Origin: a bacterium
GTDB lineage: Bacteria > Sysuimicrobiota > Sysuimicrobiia > Sysuimicrobiales > Segetimicrobiaceae
Length of the DNA: 35,379 nt
Assembly (NCBI GenBank): GCA_035295165.1
Contig: DATGJN010000118.1
Span: 1-35,379, forward strand
Reading direction: 5' to 3'
Under the pieces are notes generated by a model. It was not told the origin of the DNA and made no database searches. It worked only from the letters and a program-made list of their open reading frames with translations. The position numbers were made by a program, and so were the translations under genes. How positions within the stretch are numbered: the first letter of the stretch is position 1; each line of letters begins with the position of its first letter. Below, one piece after another: positions 10,072 to 17,869 of the stretch.

Positions 10072-11846
10072 GGCTTGGGGTCTCCGGCCGGCGGAGCGGC
10101 GGGCGTGAGACCGAACGCGGTTTCCAGCACGCGCTGCACAATGGGTCCGGCGAACTCGGCCCCGTAGCCCGCGTTCTCGACCATGGCGATGACCACCAGC
10201 GTCGGGTGGTCGGCCGGCGCGTAGCCAACGAACCACGCGTACGGCTTGCCGTGTGCGCTCTCCGCGGTCCCCGTTTTGCCCGCGACGGCGAGGCCAGGAA
10301 TCTGAATCGAGGTGGCGGTTCCGCGCGTCACGACCGCGGACAACCCGGCCCGGAGGACGGACAGCGTCTGCGGGCTGAGCGGCACGTCGCCCGCCGGCGG
10401 CGGCGAGATCTTCTGAATGACCTGGCCCGACGGCGTACGAATTTCCACGGCGATGTGCGGGGTCACGAGCGTCCCGCCGTTCGCCACCGCGGCGATCATC
10501 CGGGCCGCCTGCATCGGTGTCACGAGCACATACCCCTGCCCCACCGCGGTGTTGAGCGTGTCCCCGGCGTACCACGGTTCACGGTAGACGCGGCGTTTCC
10601 ACGCCGGATCGGGCACGACGCCGGCGATCTCGTCAGGTAGGTCGACGCCCGTGCGAGCGCCGAGCCCGTACAGGTGCGCGTACTCGGAAATGTGCTCGGG
10701 CCCGACCGACCGCGAGATCGTCCAGAACACCACGTTTGACGACACCGCGATCGCATTCAGGAAGTTCAGATGACCGAACGCTTCGTTTTGGTTGTCGTGG
10801 AAGATCCGCCCGCCGAGGTTGTAGTAGCCCGGATCGTAGAACTCGGTGTCGGCCGTCACGACGCCGAGCTGCAACGCCGCCGATGCGGTCACGATCTTGA
10901 ACACCGACCCGGTCGGGTAGCCGGCCTGGACCGCGCGGTCGATCAACGGTTGGCGGGGGTCGCGCAACAACGCGCTCCAAGCCGCCGCGGGGATCCCCGC
11001 CGAGAACAAGTTCGGGTCGAGCGCGGGGTGACTCGCGAACGCCTCAACGGTACCGGTCGCGGGGTCCATCGCCACGACGGCGCCCGGCCGGTCTCCGAGC
11101 GCGGCCTCCGCGGCCTGCTGCATCGGCAGGTCGATTCCGAGCACCAGGGTGTCCCCCGGCACGGCCGGGATCGTCTGAAGCGTCCGCGACAACCGGCCCA
11201 TCGCGTCGACCTCGGCGCGGAGCTCGCCGTTGCGCCCGCGGAGGTAGCGGTCGTAGACCCGTTCCACCCCCGCCTTGCCGATCAGTTCGCCGGGTTCGTA
11301 TCCGTCGGCCCGCAACTGGCGGAGGTCGGCGTCGCTGATCTCGCCGAGATAGCCGAGCAGATGGCCGGCGAGATCGTGGTACAGGTACTCCCGCACGGGC
11401 TCGACCTCCACGAGGACGCCAGGCAGATCCATCCGGCTCTCCTCGACGGCGGCGACGACCGTCTTCGGCACGTCACGACGCAACCGCACGGGCTGGAACG
11501 GCTGGCCTCGCGACGCGGTGAACCGCTGCCAGACGTCCCCGGGATCGAGGCCCAGCAAGCGGGCGATCTCTGGGATCTCCTGCTGCGGATTGACGACCTC
11601 GGTGGGCATCAGCGCCACGGTGAACGCGGGACGGTTCGCGACGAGCGGCCGACCGGACCGGTCGACGATGAGCCCGCGCGGCGCGGCGAGTGTCGTGACG
11701 CGCAGACGGTTTTCCTCCGCGAGACGGGAGAAGTAGTCGCCCTGCACGACCTGCACCTGCCAGAGGCGGACGGCCAGCACGGCGAGGAGGCCGGCGACTA
11801 CGGCGAACAGGACGACGAGGCGCCGCTCGAAGCTCTCGCGGTCCAT
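10068..11846 (-). CDS. mrdA: Penicillin-binding protein 2 (class B transpeptidase)
   Basis: A 592-residue class B PBP that cross-links peptidoglycan together with RodA. One N-terminal membrane helix (about 10-28) anchors it, followed by a PBP dimerisation domain (about 52-230) with RGLIVDRSGRPLVANRP, and a transpeptidase domain (about 255-580). The active-site motifs are complete: SVFK with nucleophile S314 and K317, SSN at 369-371 and KTGT at 524-527. The final stretch is Pro-rich. The ATG at 11846 follows a 200-base spacer after mreD, and the stop overlaps the rodA start. An internal promoter-like site in mreD may drive mrdA-rodA. Confidence 0.95.
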   Translation of the reverse strand: MDRESFERRLVVLFAVVAGLLAVLAVRLWQVQVVQGDYFSRLAEENRLRVTTLAAPRGLIVDRSGRPLVANRPAFTVALMPTEVVNPQQEIPEIARLLGLDPGDVWQRFTASRGQPFQPVRLRRDVPKTVVAAVEESRMDLPGVLVEVEPVREYLYHDLAGHLLGYLGEISDADLRQLRADGYEPGELIGKAGVERVYDRYLRGRNGELRAEVDAMGRLSRTLQTIPAVPGDTLVLGIDLPMQQAAEAALGDRPGAVVAMDPATGTVEAFASHPALDPNLFSAGIPAAAWSALLRDPRQPLIDRAVQAGYPTGSVFKIVTASAALQLGVVTADTEFYDPGYYNLGGRIFHDNQNEAFGHLNFLNAIAVSSNVVFWTISRSVGPEHISEYAHLYGLGARTGVDLPDEIAGVVPDPAWKRRVYREPWYAGDTLNTAVGQGYVLVTPMQAARMIAAVANGGTLVTPHIAVEIRTPSGQVIQKISPPPAGDVPLSPQTLSVLRAGLSAVVTRGTATSIQIPGLAVAGKTGTAESAHGKPYAWFVGYAPADHPTLVVIAMVENAGYGAEFAGPIVQRVLETAFGLTPAAPPAGDPKP

Positions 11847-12046
11847 CTAGCGATCCCCCCGGCGGTCCGGAGGCGCACACCACAACTTCGCCCCCGGACG
11901 GTTCGGGGCGGGATCGGGGACGACCGTCATGGCCCGGCGGGCGCTCACGCCCGTCCGGACGGTCCGGGGCACCCCCGGCAGGGTCCACCACGCCACACGG
12001 TGCCTCAACGTCGATAGACAGGTTCCGGCGCGGAGCTCGGGGTCGG
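11847..12046 (-). other. Spacer between mreD and mrdA
   Basis: A 200-base gap inside an otherwise tightly packed cell-shape operon. It is very GC-rich with several short inverted repeats. One minus frame stays open through it and ends in a TAG immediately before the mrdA ATG, but it encodes a low-complexity Pro/Arg-rich peptide without family resemblance. No known RNA element was recognised. Confidence 0.35.
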
Positions 12047-12553
12047 TCACCGCGGTCGTTCGGAGAGCCGCTGCAACGCCCCGTCGAGCCGGCGGAGCCA
12101 TTGGAAAACCGGAATTGCAATCATACCATTATAACATGCCGCCAGCGCCGTGACGCGAACCGCCTCCGTCAGGGGCACGTTGAGCACGCTCACCATGTGA
12201 CCGGCGCCGATCCACACCGCATACCGCACGATGGTCAGCGTGAACGCGGCGATCGCGGGCAGCCAGAGGTCCTCCAGGTAAAGCCGCCCCTCGCCGAGCC
12301 CCGCCCCGAACCCGGCGCAGAGGTTGCCGAGCATTCCAAGCCCCAGCGGCACCCCGGTCACCACGTCCTGCATCAGCCCAGCGGCCGCGCCGGCGACGGC
12401 GCCCTCGATCGGGCCGTGCAGCAGGCCGACCGACACCACGAGGACGAGGAGCGGGTCGACGGCCGCGCCCCCGGGCCGGATATCGCTCAACCATGTGACT
12501 TCAAGCGCCAGCGCGGCGAGCGCCAGAATGCCGTAGGCGACGAACCGCGTCAT
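12047..12553 (-). CDS. mreD: Rod shape-determining protein MreD
   Basis: A 168-residue integral membrane protein of the elongasome with five or so hydrophobic helices. MreD-like signs are the N-terminal helix, the DPLLVLVVSVGLLHGPIEGAV segment and the following GLMQDVVTGVPLGLGML loop. The ATG at 12553 overlaps the mreC stop (ATGA), indicating translational coupling. Near the C-terminus a run of AT-rich codons (encoding CYNGMIAI) contrasts with the GC-rich remainder and contains a promoter-like TGTTATAAT. Confidence 0.88.
   Translation of the reverse strand: MTRFVAYGILALAALALEVTWLSDIRPGGAAVDPLLVLVVSVGLLHGPIEGAVAGAAAGLMQDVVTGVPLGLGMLGNLCAGFGAGLGEGRLYLEDLWLPAIAAFTLTIVRYAVWIGAGHMVSVLNVPLTEAVRVTALAACYNGMIAIPVFQWLRRLDGALQRLSERPR
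12128..12136 (-). promoter_or_regulatory. Extended -10 promoter-like site inside mreD
   Basis: The minus strand reads TGTTATAAT (12136-12128), a perfect extended -10 element, within the 3' end of mreD. No good -35 box is seen, which extended -10 promoters can tolerate. Transcription would begin near 12121, about 275 bases before mrdA, giving PBP2 and RodA independent expression. The surrounding codons are unusually AT-rich for this gene. Confidence 0.45.
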
Positions 12554-13392
12554 CGCGCGACCTGTTCGCCACCTCGGACGACAATCAGCAACTCCTCCAG
12601 ATGGGCGAGGTCGGCGGAGGGACGCACCAGCGCCTCCTGAAACATGTCGCCGGCGGCGTGGGTGACCCCGATCACAGTGCCGACGACGAGACTGCGCGGA
12701 TAGATCTGTCCGAGCCCGGACGTGACGATCTGGTCTCCGGGCTGCACGTCCGCGTCGCGGGCGAGGTACTTCAGGTGCAGCACGGGGTAGCCCTGGCCCT
12801 CTACGACGCCGGCTTCGCGCGAACGGACCACGAGGACGCCGACGGCGCTCCGCGGATCCGGGAGGAGCAGTACGCGTGACCACGTCAGCCCGGTCTCGAT
12901 CACGTGCCCCACCAAGCCGTCGCTGGTGACGACGGGATCGTTCCGCCGGACGCCCGTGAGCGTGCCGCGGTCGACGAGCACCGTGGAGAACCAGTCGCTC
13001 GGCTCGCGGCCGATCACCCGAGTCGCCACGGTCTGGTACGGCTGGTGCTCCTTGAAGCCGAGCAGCGCTCCGAGCCGCGCGTTCTCCTGCGCGGCCGGGC
13101 GGAGTCCGGCGTTCTCCTCGCGCAACTGCCCGACCTCGGCGCGGAGACGCGCGTTCTCGGTGCGCAGGGCCCCGATCTCATTCAGAAGCGACCACGCGCC
13201 GGACACCGCGCCGCCAATCCGCGACAGCACCGTGGCGGCCGGCGCAAGCGCGAACTCCACGGCCTCGCCCACCCACCCCACCCGGCGGCGGTCGGGCGTC
13301 CGCACCTGCTCGGTCAAGACGGCGAGCGCGACGACGCTCAGCGTCAAGAACACGATGAGCCGTCGGTGGCGGAGCAGCGCGGACGAGAACAC
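12550..13392 (-). CDS. mreC: Rod shape-determining protein MreC
   Basis: A 280-residue elongasome scaffold protein. One N-terminal membrane helix (about 12-28) is followed by a coiled coil (about 69-112, with LRTENARLRAEVGQLREEN) and the two-barrel MreC periplasmic or extracellular domain (about 115-275). Family segments include VIGREPSDWFSTVLVDRG and the GDQIVTSGLGQIYP motif. The start is a GTG at 13392, eight bases after the mreB stop. The end overlaps the mreD start. Confidence 0.94.
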   Translation of the reverse strand: MFSSALLRHRRLIVFLTLSVVALAVLTEQVRTPDRRRVGWVGEAVEFALAPAATVLSRIGGAVSGAWSLLNEIGALRTENARLRAEVGQLREENAGLRPAAQENARLGALLGFKEHQPYQTVATRVIGREPSDWFSTVLVDRGTLTGVRRNDPVVTSDGLVGHVIETGLTWSRVLLLPDPRSAVGVLVVRSREAGVVEGQGYPVLHLKYLARDADVQPGDQIVTSGLGQIYPRSLVVGTVIGVTHAAGDMFQEALVRPSADLAHLEELLIVVRGGEQVAR

Positions 13393-13400
13393 GCTGTGGC

Positions 13401-14438
13401 CTACATCCGCTTGCTCGTGACCAGGACTTTCTTGAGCGTCTCGATCTCTTCGAGCGCGCGCCCGGTCCCGAGCACGACGCTGCTGAGGGGGTCGTCGGTG
13501 ATCATCACCGGCATGCCGGTCTCCTCGCCGAGTAGCCGGTCGAGCCCGCGGAGCAGCGCGCCGCCTCCCGCCATGATGATACCGCGGTCCACGATGTCCG
13601 CGGCCAGTTCCGGCGGGGTTCGCTCCAAGGTCATCTTCACCGCCTCGACGATGGCCGCGATCGGCTCCGCCATCGCCTCGCGGATCTCCGTCCCGGTCAT
13701 CCGCACCGTCCGCGGGAGTCCCGACACCAAATCCCGCCCCCGGACTTCGATCGACTGGTCCTCCTTCTGCGGGTACGCGGAGCCGATCTTGATCTTGATA
13801 TCCTCGGACGTGCGCTCACCGATCAAAAGGTTGTACGCCTTCCGCGCGTATTGAATAATCGATTCGTCCATCTCGTCACCGGCGACCCGGATGCTGCGGG
13901 CGGTCACGATGCCGCCGAGCGCAATCACGGCGACCTCGGTCGTCCCGCCTCCGATATCGACGACCATGCTCCCCACCGGCTCCGACACGGGAAGCCCCGC
14001 GCCGATCGCGGCGGCCATCGGTTCCTCGATCAGGTACGCTTCCCGCGCGCCGGCTTGGAGCGTCGCGTCGATCACGGCGCGCTTCTCCACCTCGGTGACG
14101 CCACTCGGAATCCCAACGATCACCCGGGGCCGCAACAGACTCCGCCCCCGGAGGCCGCGCTTGATGAAGTACGACAGCATCGAGGCGGTCGTGTCGAAGT
14201 CGGCGATCACGCCGTCTCTGAGCGGGCGGGTCGCGATGATGTCTCCGGGCGTGCGGCCGATCATCTTCTTGGCCTCGTCGCCGACGGCCAGCACCTCGCC
14301 GCCGTCCACCCTCCGCGCGACCACGGACGGCTCCCGCAGCACGATCCCCTCCCGCCGCACGTACACCAGGGTGTTGGCGGTCCCGAGGTCCACTCCCATG
14401 TCGCGGGTGAACCGGCCGAACAAGCCGTTGAAGATCAT
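13401..14438 (-). CDS. mreB: Rod shape-determining protein MreB
   Basis: A 345-residue actin homologue that forms membrane-associated filaments and orients the elongasome. The nucleotide-binding motifs are visible: [10 protein letters not shown] near residue 17, [14 protein letters not shown] for the second phosphate loop, and [14 protein letters not shown] near the C-terminus. Length matches the family. The ATG at 14438 gives the standard start [30 protein letters not shown] and GAGGG lie upstream. The radC stop is four bases upstream, so radC-mreBCD are likely co-transcribed. Confidence 0.96.
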   Translation of the reverse strand: MIFNGLFGRFTRDMGVDLGTANTLVYVRREGIVLREPSVVARRVDGGEVLAVGDEAKKMIGRTPGDIIATRPLRDGVIADFDTTASMLSYFIKRGLRGRSLLRPRVIVGIPSGVTEVEKRAVIDATLQAGAREAYLIEEPMAAAIGAGLPVSEPVGSMVVDIGGGTTEVAVIALGGIVTARSIRVAGDEMDESIIQYARKAYNLLIGERTSEDIKIKIGSAYPQKEDQSIEVRGRDLVSGLPRTVRMTGTEIREAMAEPIAAIVEAVKMTLERTPPELAADIVDRGIIMAGGGALLRGLDRLLGEETGMPVMITDDPLSSVVLGTGRALEEIETLKKVLVTSKRM

Positions 14439-14442
14439 TCCC

Positions 14443-15285
14443 TCACGCTCCTCTCGGGCCCCCCGCTGGCCCGGCCCCCCTCTTCCGCGGCGCGCGCGGC
14501 GCTCCCGGCGCCGGGTCGAACGGACCACCCCGCTCGCGGAGGCTCACGTACCGACCGTCCCCGACGATCAGGTGGTCCAGCACGGGAATCCCCATCAGCC
14601 GCCCGGCTCGGCACAGCCGCGCGGTCAGCGCCAGGTCGGATCGGCTCGGTGCCGGATCGCCCGATGGATGATTATGCACCAAAATCACCGCCGCAGCGCC
14701 TCCGCGGACGGCGGCCCGAAACACCTCCCGGGGATGGACCGGGGAGCTCGCCAACCCGCCCCGCGTCAGCTCCACCCGGTCGATCACCTCGTGCCGCGTA
14801 TTGAGTAGCAGCACCCAACATTGCTCCGTCTCGCAGAACCGCAACGCGTCGACAACCAGCGCCGCCGCGTCGGCAGGTCGGCGCACGACCGGCCGCGTCC
14901 GCGGCGGCAGTGCCCGCAACCGGCGCCCCAACTCGAACGCAGCTAGGAGGTGGAGGGCTTTAACCTCGCCCACGCCGGGCGTCCTGCACAACTCGACCGG
15001 CGTGGCGCCGGCGAGGCGATCCAGCGTCCCATGGTTCCCCAAGAGGGCGGCCGCGACCTCCAGGGCACCGTGGTCGCGGAAACCCGTACGGAGAAGAACG
15101 GCGAGCAACTCCGCGCTGCTGAGCGCGCCGGCGCCGTGCCGCAGCAGCCGCTCACGAGGACGGATCTCCTCGGGGAGATCCACGATCCGGCGTCGTCGCT
15201 CACGCAGCGCAGCACCCGAGAGCCCGAGATCGCAGACCCCCGGCCGGCCCGTCACGACCGGCGAGCCCGCGCGATGGAACGACAA
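14443..15285 (-). CDS. radC: RadC/JAB-domain protein
   Basis: A RadC family protein of up to 280 residues. An N-terminal helix-hairpin-helix region ([26 protein letters not shown], then [23 protein letters not shown]) is followed by a JAB/MPN metalloprotease-like domain with [15 protein letters not shown], which keeps the His-His-Ser-Asp metal-site residues. The historical link to DNA repair is doubtful and the biochemical role of the family is not settled. The TTG at 15285 gives about 35 residues before the conserved start; a GTG just before [12 protein letters not shown] could be the true start. The C-terminus carries an extra basic, Pro/Gly-rich tail. The position before mreB is common in many bacteria. 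Confidence 0.9.
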   Translation of the reverse strand: MSFHRAGSPVVTGRPGVCDLGLSGAALRERRRRIVDLPEEIRPRERLLRHGAGALSSAELLAVLLRTGFRDHGALEVAAALLGNHGTLDRLAGATPVELCRTPGVGEVKALHLLAAFELGRRLRALPPRTRPVVRRPADAAALVVDALRFCETEQCWVLLLNTRHEVIDRVELTRGGLASSPVHPREVFRAAVRGGAAAVILVHNHPSGDPAPSRSDLALTARLCRAGRLMGIPVLDHLIVGDGRYVSLRERGGPFDPAPGAPRAPRKRGAGPAGGPRGA

Positions 15286-15347
15286 CGGGGCAAGGTCGGC
15301 GTGTGAACGCGCGCCGCCCTCACCCCCTCAACCCCTACCCCCCGCGC

Positions 15348-15617
15348 TCATAGCGCGCGGAACAAGTAGATCGCGACGATTATACCAACCACGATCGCAA
15401 CGTTCAATCGGACCGTCAGCCCGAGCGTGATCGTGAAGACACGGAGGTCCAGCGTGACGGGAGGGTCCACGCCAAACGCCACCGAGTGACCGATCGGCGC
15501 CAGATACGTAAACTGCCCGACGGCGTCGGCGAACACGCTGCCCAGCATGGCCCCCGCGATGATGATCACGACCAAGATCCACCACGGTTCGCGCGTCCGC
15601 TTGGCAACCGGTGCCAC
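15348..15617 (-). CDS. DUF4321 small membrane protein
   Basis: An 89-residue protein with two membrane helices (about 12-33 and 68-88) linked by a segment containing SVAFGVDPPVTLDLRVFTITLGLTV. The GVDPPVTLDL core and position next to radC-mreB match the DUF4321 family as I remember it; its function is unknown. The GTG at 15617 has a G-rich Shine-Dalgarno sequence (GAGGGGG) about six bases upstream. The 3' end of the gene contains a promoter-like sequence that could drive radC-mreBCD. Confidence 0.8.
   Translation of the reverse strand: MAPVAKRTREPWWILVVIIIAGAMLGSVFADAVGQFTYLAPIGHSVAFGVDPPVTLDLRVFTITLGLTVRLNVAIVVGIIVAIYLFRAL
15379..15407 (-). promoter_or_regulatory. Promoter-like site upstream of radC-mreBCD
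   Basis: On the minus strand TTGAAC (15407-15402) is followed, with a 17-base spacer ending in TGG, by a perfect TATAAT (15384-15379), so the -10 is also of the extended type. It lies within the 3' coding part of the DUF4321 gene and would start transcription near 15372, about 90 bases before the radC start. Confidence 0.6.
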
Positions 15618-15685
15618 CCTTCACCCCCTCGCCCCACCCGACCGGCCAGCCCGACGACGGCCGACCGGCCGCCGTCGGGCAACGC

Positions 15686-15712
15686 AAAAGGGAGCGGCCC
15701 GCGACCGCTCCC
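15686..15712 (-). terminator. Intrinsic terminator after tatA
   Basis: An eight-pair stem (GGGAGCGG at 15712-15705 read on the minus strand, with CCGCTCCC at 15697-15690) and a seven-base loop, followed by TTTTGCG. The T-run and following GCG are the same as at the rpmA terminator. It lies about 65 bases after the tatA stop. Confidence 0.7.
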
Positions 15713-15776
15713 CGGCCTCGCGTCCTCCACGCCCGAGGTCGCTTCGCCGCCCCCTCCGAGCCCGCGACCTCGCCGG

Positions 15777-15959
15777 TCAGCTCTTCTCCCCGGCGCTTTT
15801 GTCTGATGTCGACGACTTCGGGTCCTCGGGCTTCGTCGCGTCCTTAAACTCGCGCATGGCCTTCCCCACCGCTCCGCCGAGGCCCGCGAGCCGGCTCGGT
15901 CCAAACAGGAGGATGATGATCGCCAGCACGATGATTAGCTCCCAAAATTTCGGTCCCAT
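15777..15959 (-). CDS. tatA: Sec-independent translocase subunit TatA/E
   Basis: A 60-residue twin-arginine translocation protein. A single N-terminal membrane helix (about 5-21) is followed by the FGPSRLAGLG hinge and an amphipathic helix AVGKAMREFKDA, then a charged hydrophilic tail. This is the standard TatA/E layout at the short end of the family. The ATG at 15959 has a strong GGAGGTG five bases upstream. No tatB or tatC is in the window. At least two nearby proteins, the Rieske protein and the ABC binding protein, carry twin-arginine signal-like N-termini and could be substrates. Confidence 0.92.
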   Translation of the reverse strand: MGPKFWELIIVLAIIILLFGPSRLAGLGGAVGKAMREFKDATKPEDPKSSTSDKSAGEKS

Positions 15960-15976
15960 AGCGCACCTCCGGCCTG

Positions 15977-15982
15977 ATTATA
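15977..15982 (-). promoter_or_regulatory. -10 element-like site before tatA
   Basis: A perfect TATAAT on the minus strand lies 18 bases before the tatA start codon. No matching -35 box is seen and the transcript leader would be only about ten bases, so the call is tentative. An imperfect long inverted repeat (about 15999-16067) lies further upstream, after the response regulator gene, but it has no clear T-run. Confidence 0.3.
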
Positions 15983-16085
15983 CACCATTTGAAAGAAGCG
16001 AGCGTGGCGCGCCCGGCGTTCCTCACGGCGGTTCGAGCCCAGCCGCCGGACCCGTGGCGCACGCTCGCAGAGGTACGAAGCGCCG

Positions 16086-16667
16086 CTACAGCATCGGATG
16101 CGCCGTGATGATCGCCCGCGCGATCTCCACGAGGCGCTTGTTCTCGCGCTGGCTCTGGATCTGCATCCGCCGGAATGCCTCCGCCTCGCTGATGCGCAGA
16201 CGATCCATCAGGATCCCCTTGGCGCGCTCGATCACCTTGCGCGCCTCGAGCGCCTCGGACAGCGTGGCGACCTCCTTGCGCAGTTCCTGAAATTCGGCGA
16301 ACCGTGTGCGCGCCGTCAGGATCGCCGGCAGCAGGTCCTCTTCGGCGACCGGCTTGACGAGGTACGCGAACACCCCGGCCGCGGCGGCGCGTTCGATCAG
16401 CGCCTGATCGGAGTAGGCGGTCAGCAGGATGATCGGCACCGATTGCGCGCTGCTGATCTGGCGCGCGGCTTCGATCCCATCCATCTCTGGCATCTTGATG
16501 TCCAGGACCACCAGGTCCGGCGCGGTCTCGCGCGCAAGCGCCACGGCCTCGCGCCCCGTCGTCGCCTCGCCGACGACCTCCATCCCCAGCGTGGTGAGCT
16601 GGGTGCGCAGGGCGATCAGGCGAATCGCCTCGTCGTCCGCGATCAGGATCCTGGGGCGGGGCATCAT
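16086..16667 (-). CDS. Response regulator with ANTAR RNA-binding domain
   Basis: A 193-residue receiver-ANTAR protein of the AmiR/NasR type. The receiver (about 6-120) has the acidic pair D11-D12, phospho-acceptor D56 in VVLDIKMPEMDG, T83 and K105. A coiled linker leads to the ANTAR three-helix domain (about 132-190), with the family pattern ALEARKVIERAKGILMDR...SEAEAFRRMQ. Such proteins, when phosphorylated, bind paired hairpins in nascent mRNA and prevent termination. The start ATG at 16667 overlaps the stop of the histidine kinase gene (ATGA), so the two form a cognate pair. The target RNA is unknown; no ANTAR hairpin pair was identified with confidence in this window. Confidence 0.93.
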   Translation of the reverse strand: MMPRPRILIADDEAIRLIALRTQLTTLGMEVVGEATTGREAVALARETAPDLVVLDIKMPEMDGIEAARQISSAQSVPIILLTAYSDQALIERAAAAGVFAYLVKPVAEEDLLPAILTARTRFAEFQELRKEVATLSEALEARKVIERAKGILMDRLRISEAEAFRRMQIQSQRENKRLVEIARAIITAHPML

Positions 16668-17857
16668 CGGCGGAATGCGACCTCCGCGATCGTCCCGCCG
16701 TCCACCCACATCCGGAGCCGTCCGCGCAGATCGCGGGAGACGAGGGTGCGCACAATGGACAGCCCGAGGGACTCGACCTGCTGGGGGTCCAGCTCGGCGG
16801 GCAGCCCCACGCCGTCGTCGCGCACGACTACCGTGACCTCGCCCCCGCGCTCGTGGAGCGTGATCAGCACCGCGCCCCGCGTACGCCCGACGAAGGCGTG
16901 CTCGATCGCGTTCGTCAGCAACTCGCCCAGCACCAGGGCGAGCGAGGTCGCCTGCTTGCTCGGCAACAAGACGGATGGGCCGTCCACGCGCACGTCGAGG
17001 TACGTCCCCGGCGCGCCGAGGTCGCGGCACACGGTCTCCGCGATCGCTTCGGCGAGCCGTCGGCCGTCGGCCTCGCCGATGTGGTCCAGCGACAGCAGGC
17101 GGTGGACCGTCGCGATGCTCTTCACCCGCGCCAGGCTGTCCCGCAGGCGGCTCGCGACCTCCGGCGATCCCGCCTCGCGCCCCTCGAGATAGAGCAGGTC
17201 GGCGAGGGTTTGGAGGTTGTTCTTGATGCGGTGGTGCATCTCTTGGAGCAGCGTCCGCAGCTGCTCGTTCCCGGCCACCAGTTCCTGTTCGCGCCGATGA
17301 ATGACCCCCGCGCGCTCGTCGAGGTACGCCTGCCCGATCGCCAGCATCTCCAGATCGATCGCCTCGTTGATCCGGTCGGCGACGCGCATCACGTCCCAGG
17401 GGAACGCGAGCCACAGTCGCCGGCGCAGCATGCGCTGGATCTCCGCCAGGACGGCGAGCCGGAACAGGGCGAGCGCCTGCTGGATCTCCTCGAGCGAGAA
17501 GCCCCGCCGGAGTTGCTCTCCCGCGACCGCGCGCGCGGTCCGGAACACTGCGTCGCGGGCAAGCGCTTTCTCCTCCGCCGTCCACGCGCGCGCGACCTCC
17601 AGCACCACCCGCAACCCGTCGGCGCCCCACGCCGCGGTCTCGACGACGTCGTGGTACCGGGGCACGCGTCGGCGCAGCGACGCCTGCCACGCCGTGACGA
17701 TCGTGTCACGCGCGCGGGCGAGGTGCGCGCTCGTCGTCTGCACCGCCACGCGGAACAGGACGTCGCGCAGCCGCTGCCACGGGCGGGCCGCGTCGTCCGC
17801 GCGGACGCCCGCCGGAGGAGAGGTCATCGTGACCGTCGCCGGGGCTCGACGCGTCAT
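16664..17857 (-). CDS. HisKA_2-type sensor histidine kinase
   Basis: A 397-residue soluble kinase. The N-terminal part (about 28-150) is helical and resembles the RsbRD/RsbT co-antagonist N-terminal domain (a stretch like GFSLEEIQQALALFRLAVL); this assignment is tentative. A helical linker precedes the dimerisation motif EMHHRIKNNLQTL, with phospho-acceptor candidate H209 (adjacent H208). The ATPase domain has the N box ELLTNAIEHAF (about 312-322), DDGVGL (347-352) and SLGLSIV (363-369). HisKA_2 kinases frequently pair with ANTAR regulators, as here. No membrane helices are visible, so the input is probably cytosolic. The gene begins shortly after the polyprenyl synthase stop. The signal sensed is unknown. 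Confidence 0.9.
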   Translation of the reverse strand: MTRRAPATVTMTSPPAGVRADDAARPWQRLRDVLFRVAVQTTSAHLARARDTIVTAWQASLRRRVPRYHDVVETAAWGADGLRVVLEVARAWTAEEKALARDAVFRTARAVAGEQLRRGFSLEEIQQALALFRLAVLAEIQRMLRRRLWLAFPWDVMRVADRINEAIDLEMLAIGQAYLDERAGVIHRREQELVAGNEQLRTLLQEMHHRIKNNLQTLADLLYLEGREAGSPEVASRLRDSLARVKSIATVHRLLSLDHIGEADGRRLAEAIAETVCRDLGAPGTYLDVRVDGPSVLLPSKQATSLALVLGELLTNAIEHAFVGRTRGAVLITLHERGGEVTVVVRDDGVGLPAELDPQQVESLGLSIVRTLVSRDLRGRLRMWVDGGTIAEVAFRR

Positions 17858-17869
17858 GGCGGGATTGCC

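Noticed and set aside
11847-11956. Possible small leader peptide just before mrdA
   Set aside because: The frame is Pro/Arg-rich and lacks a clear ribosome binding site; ending next to the ATG may be chance.
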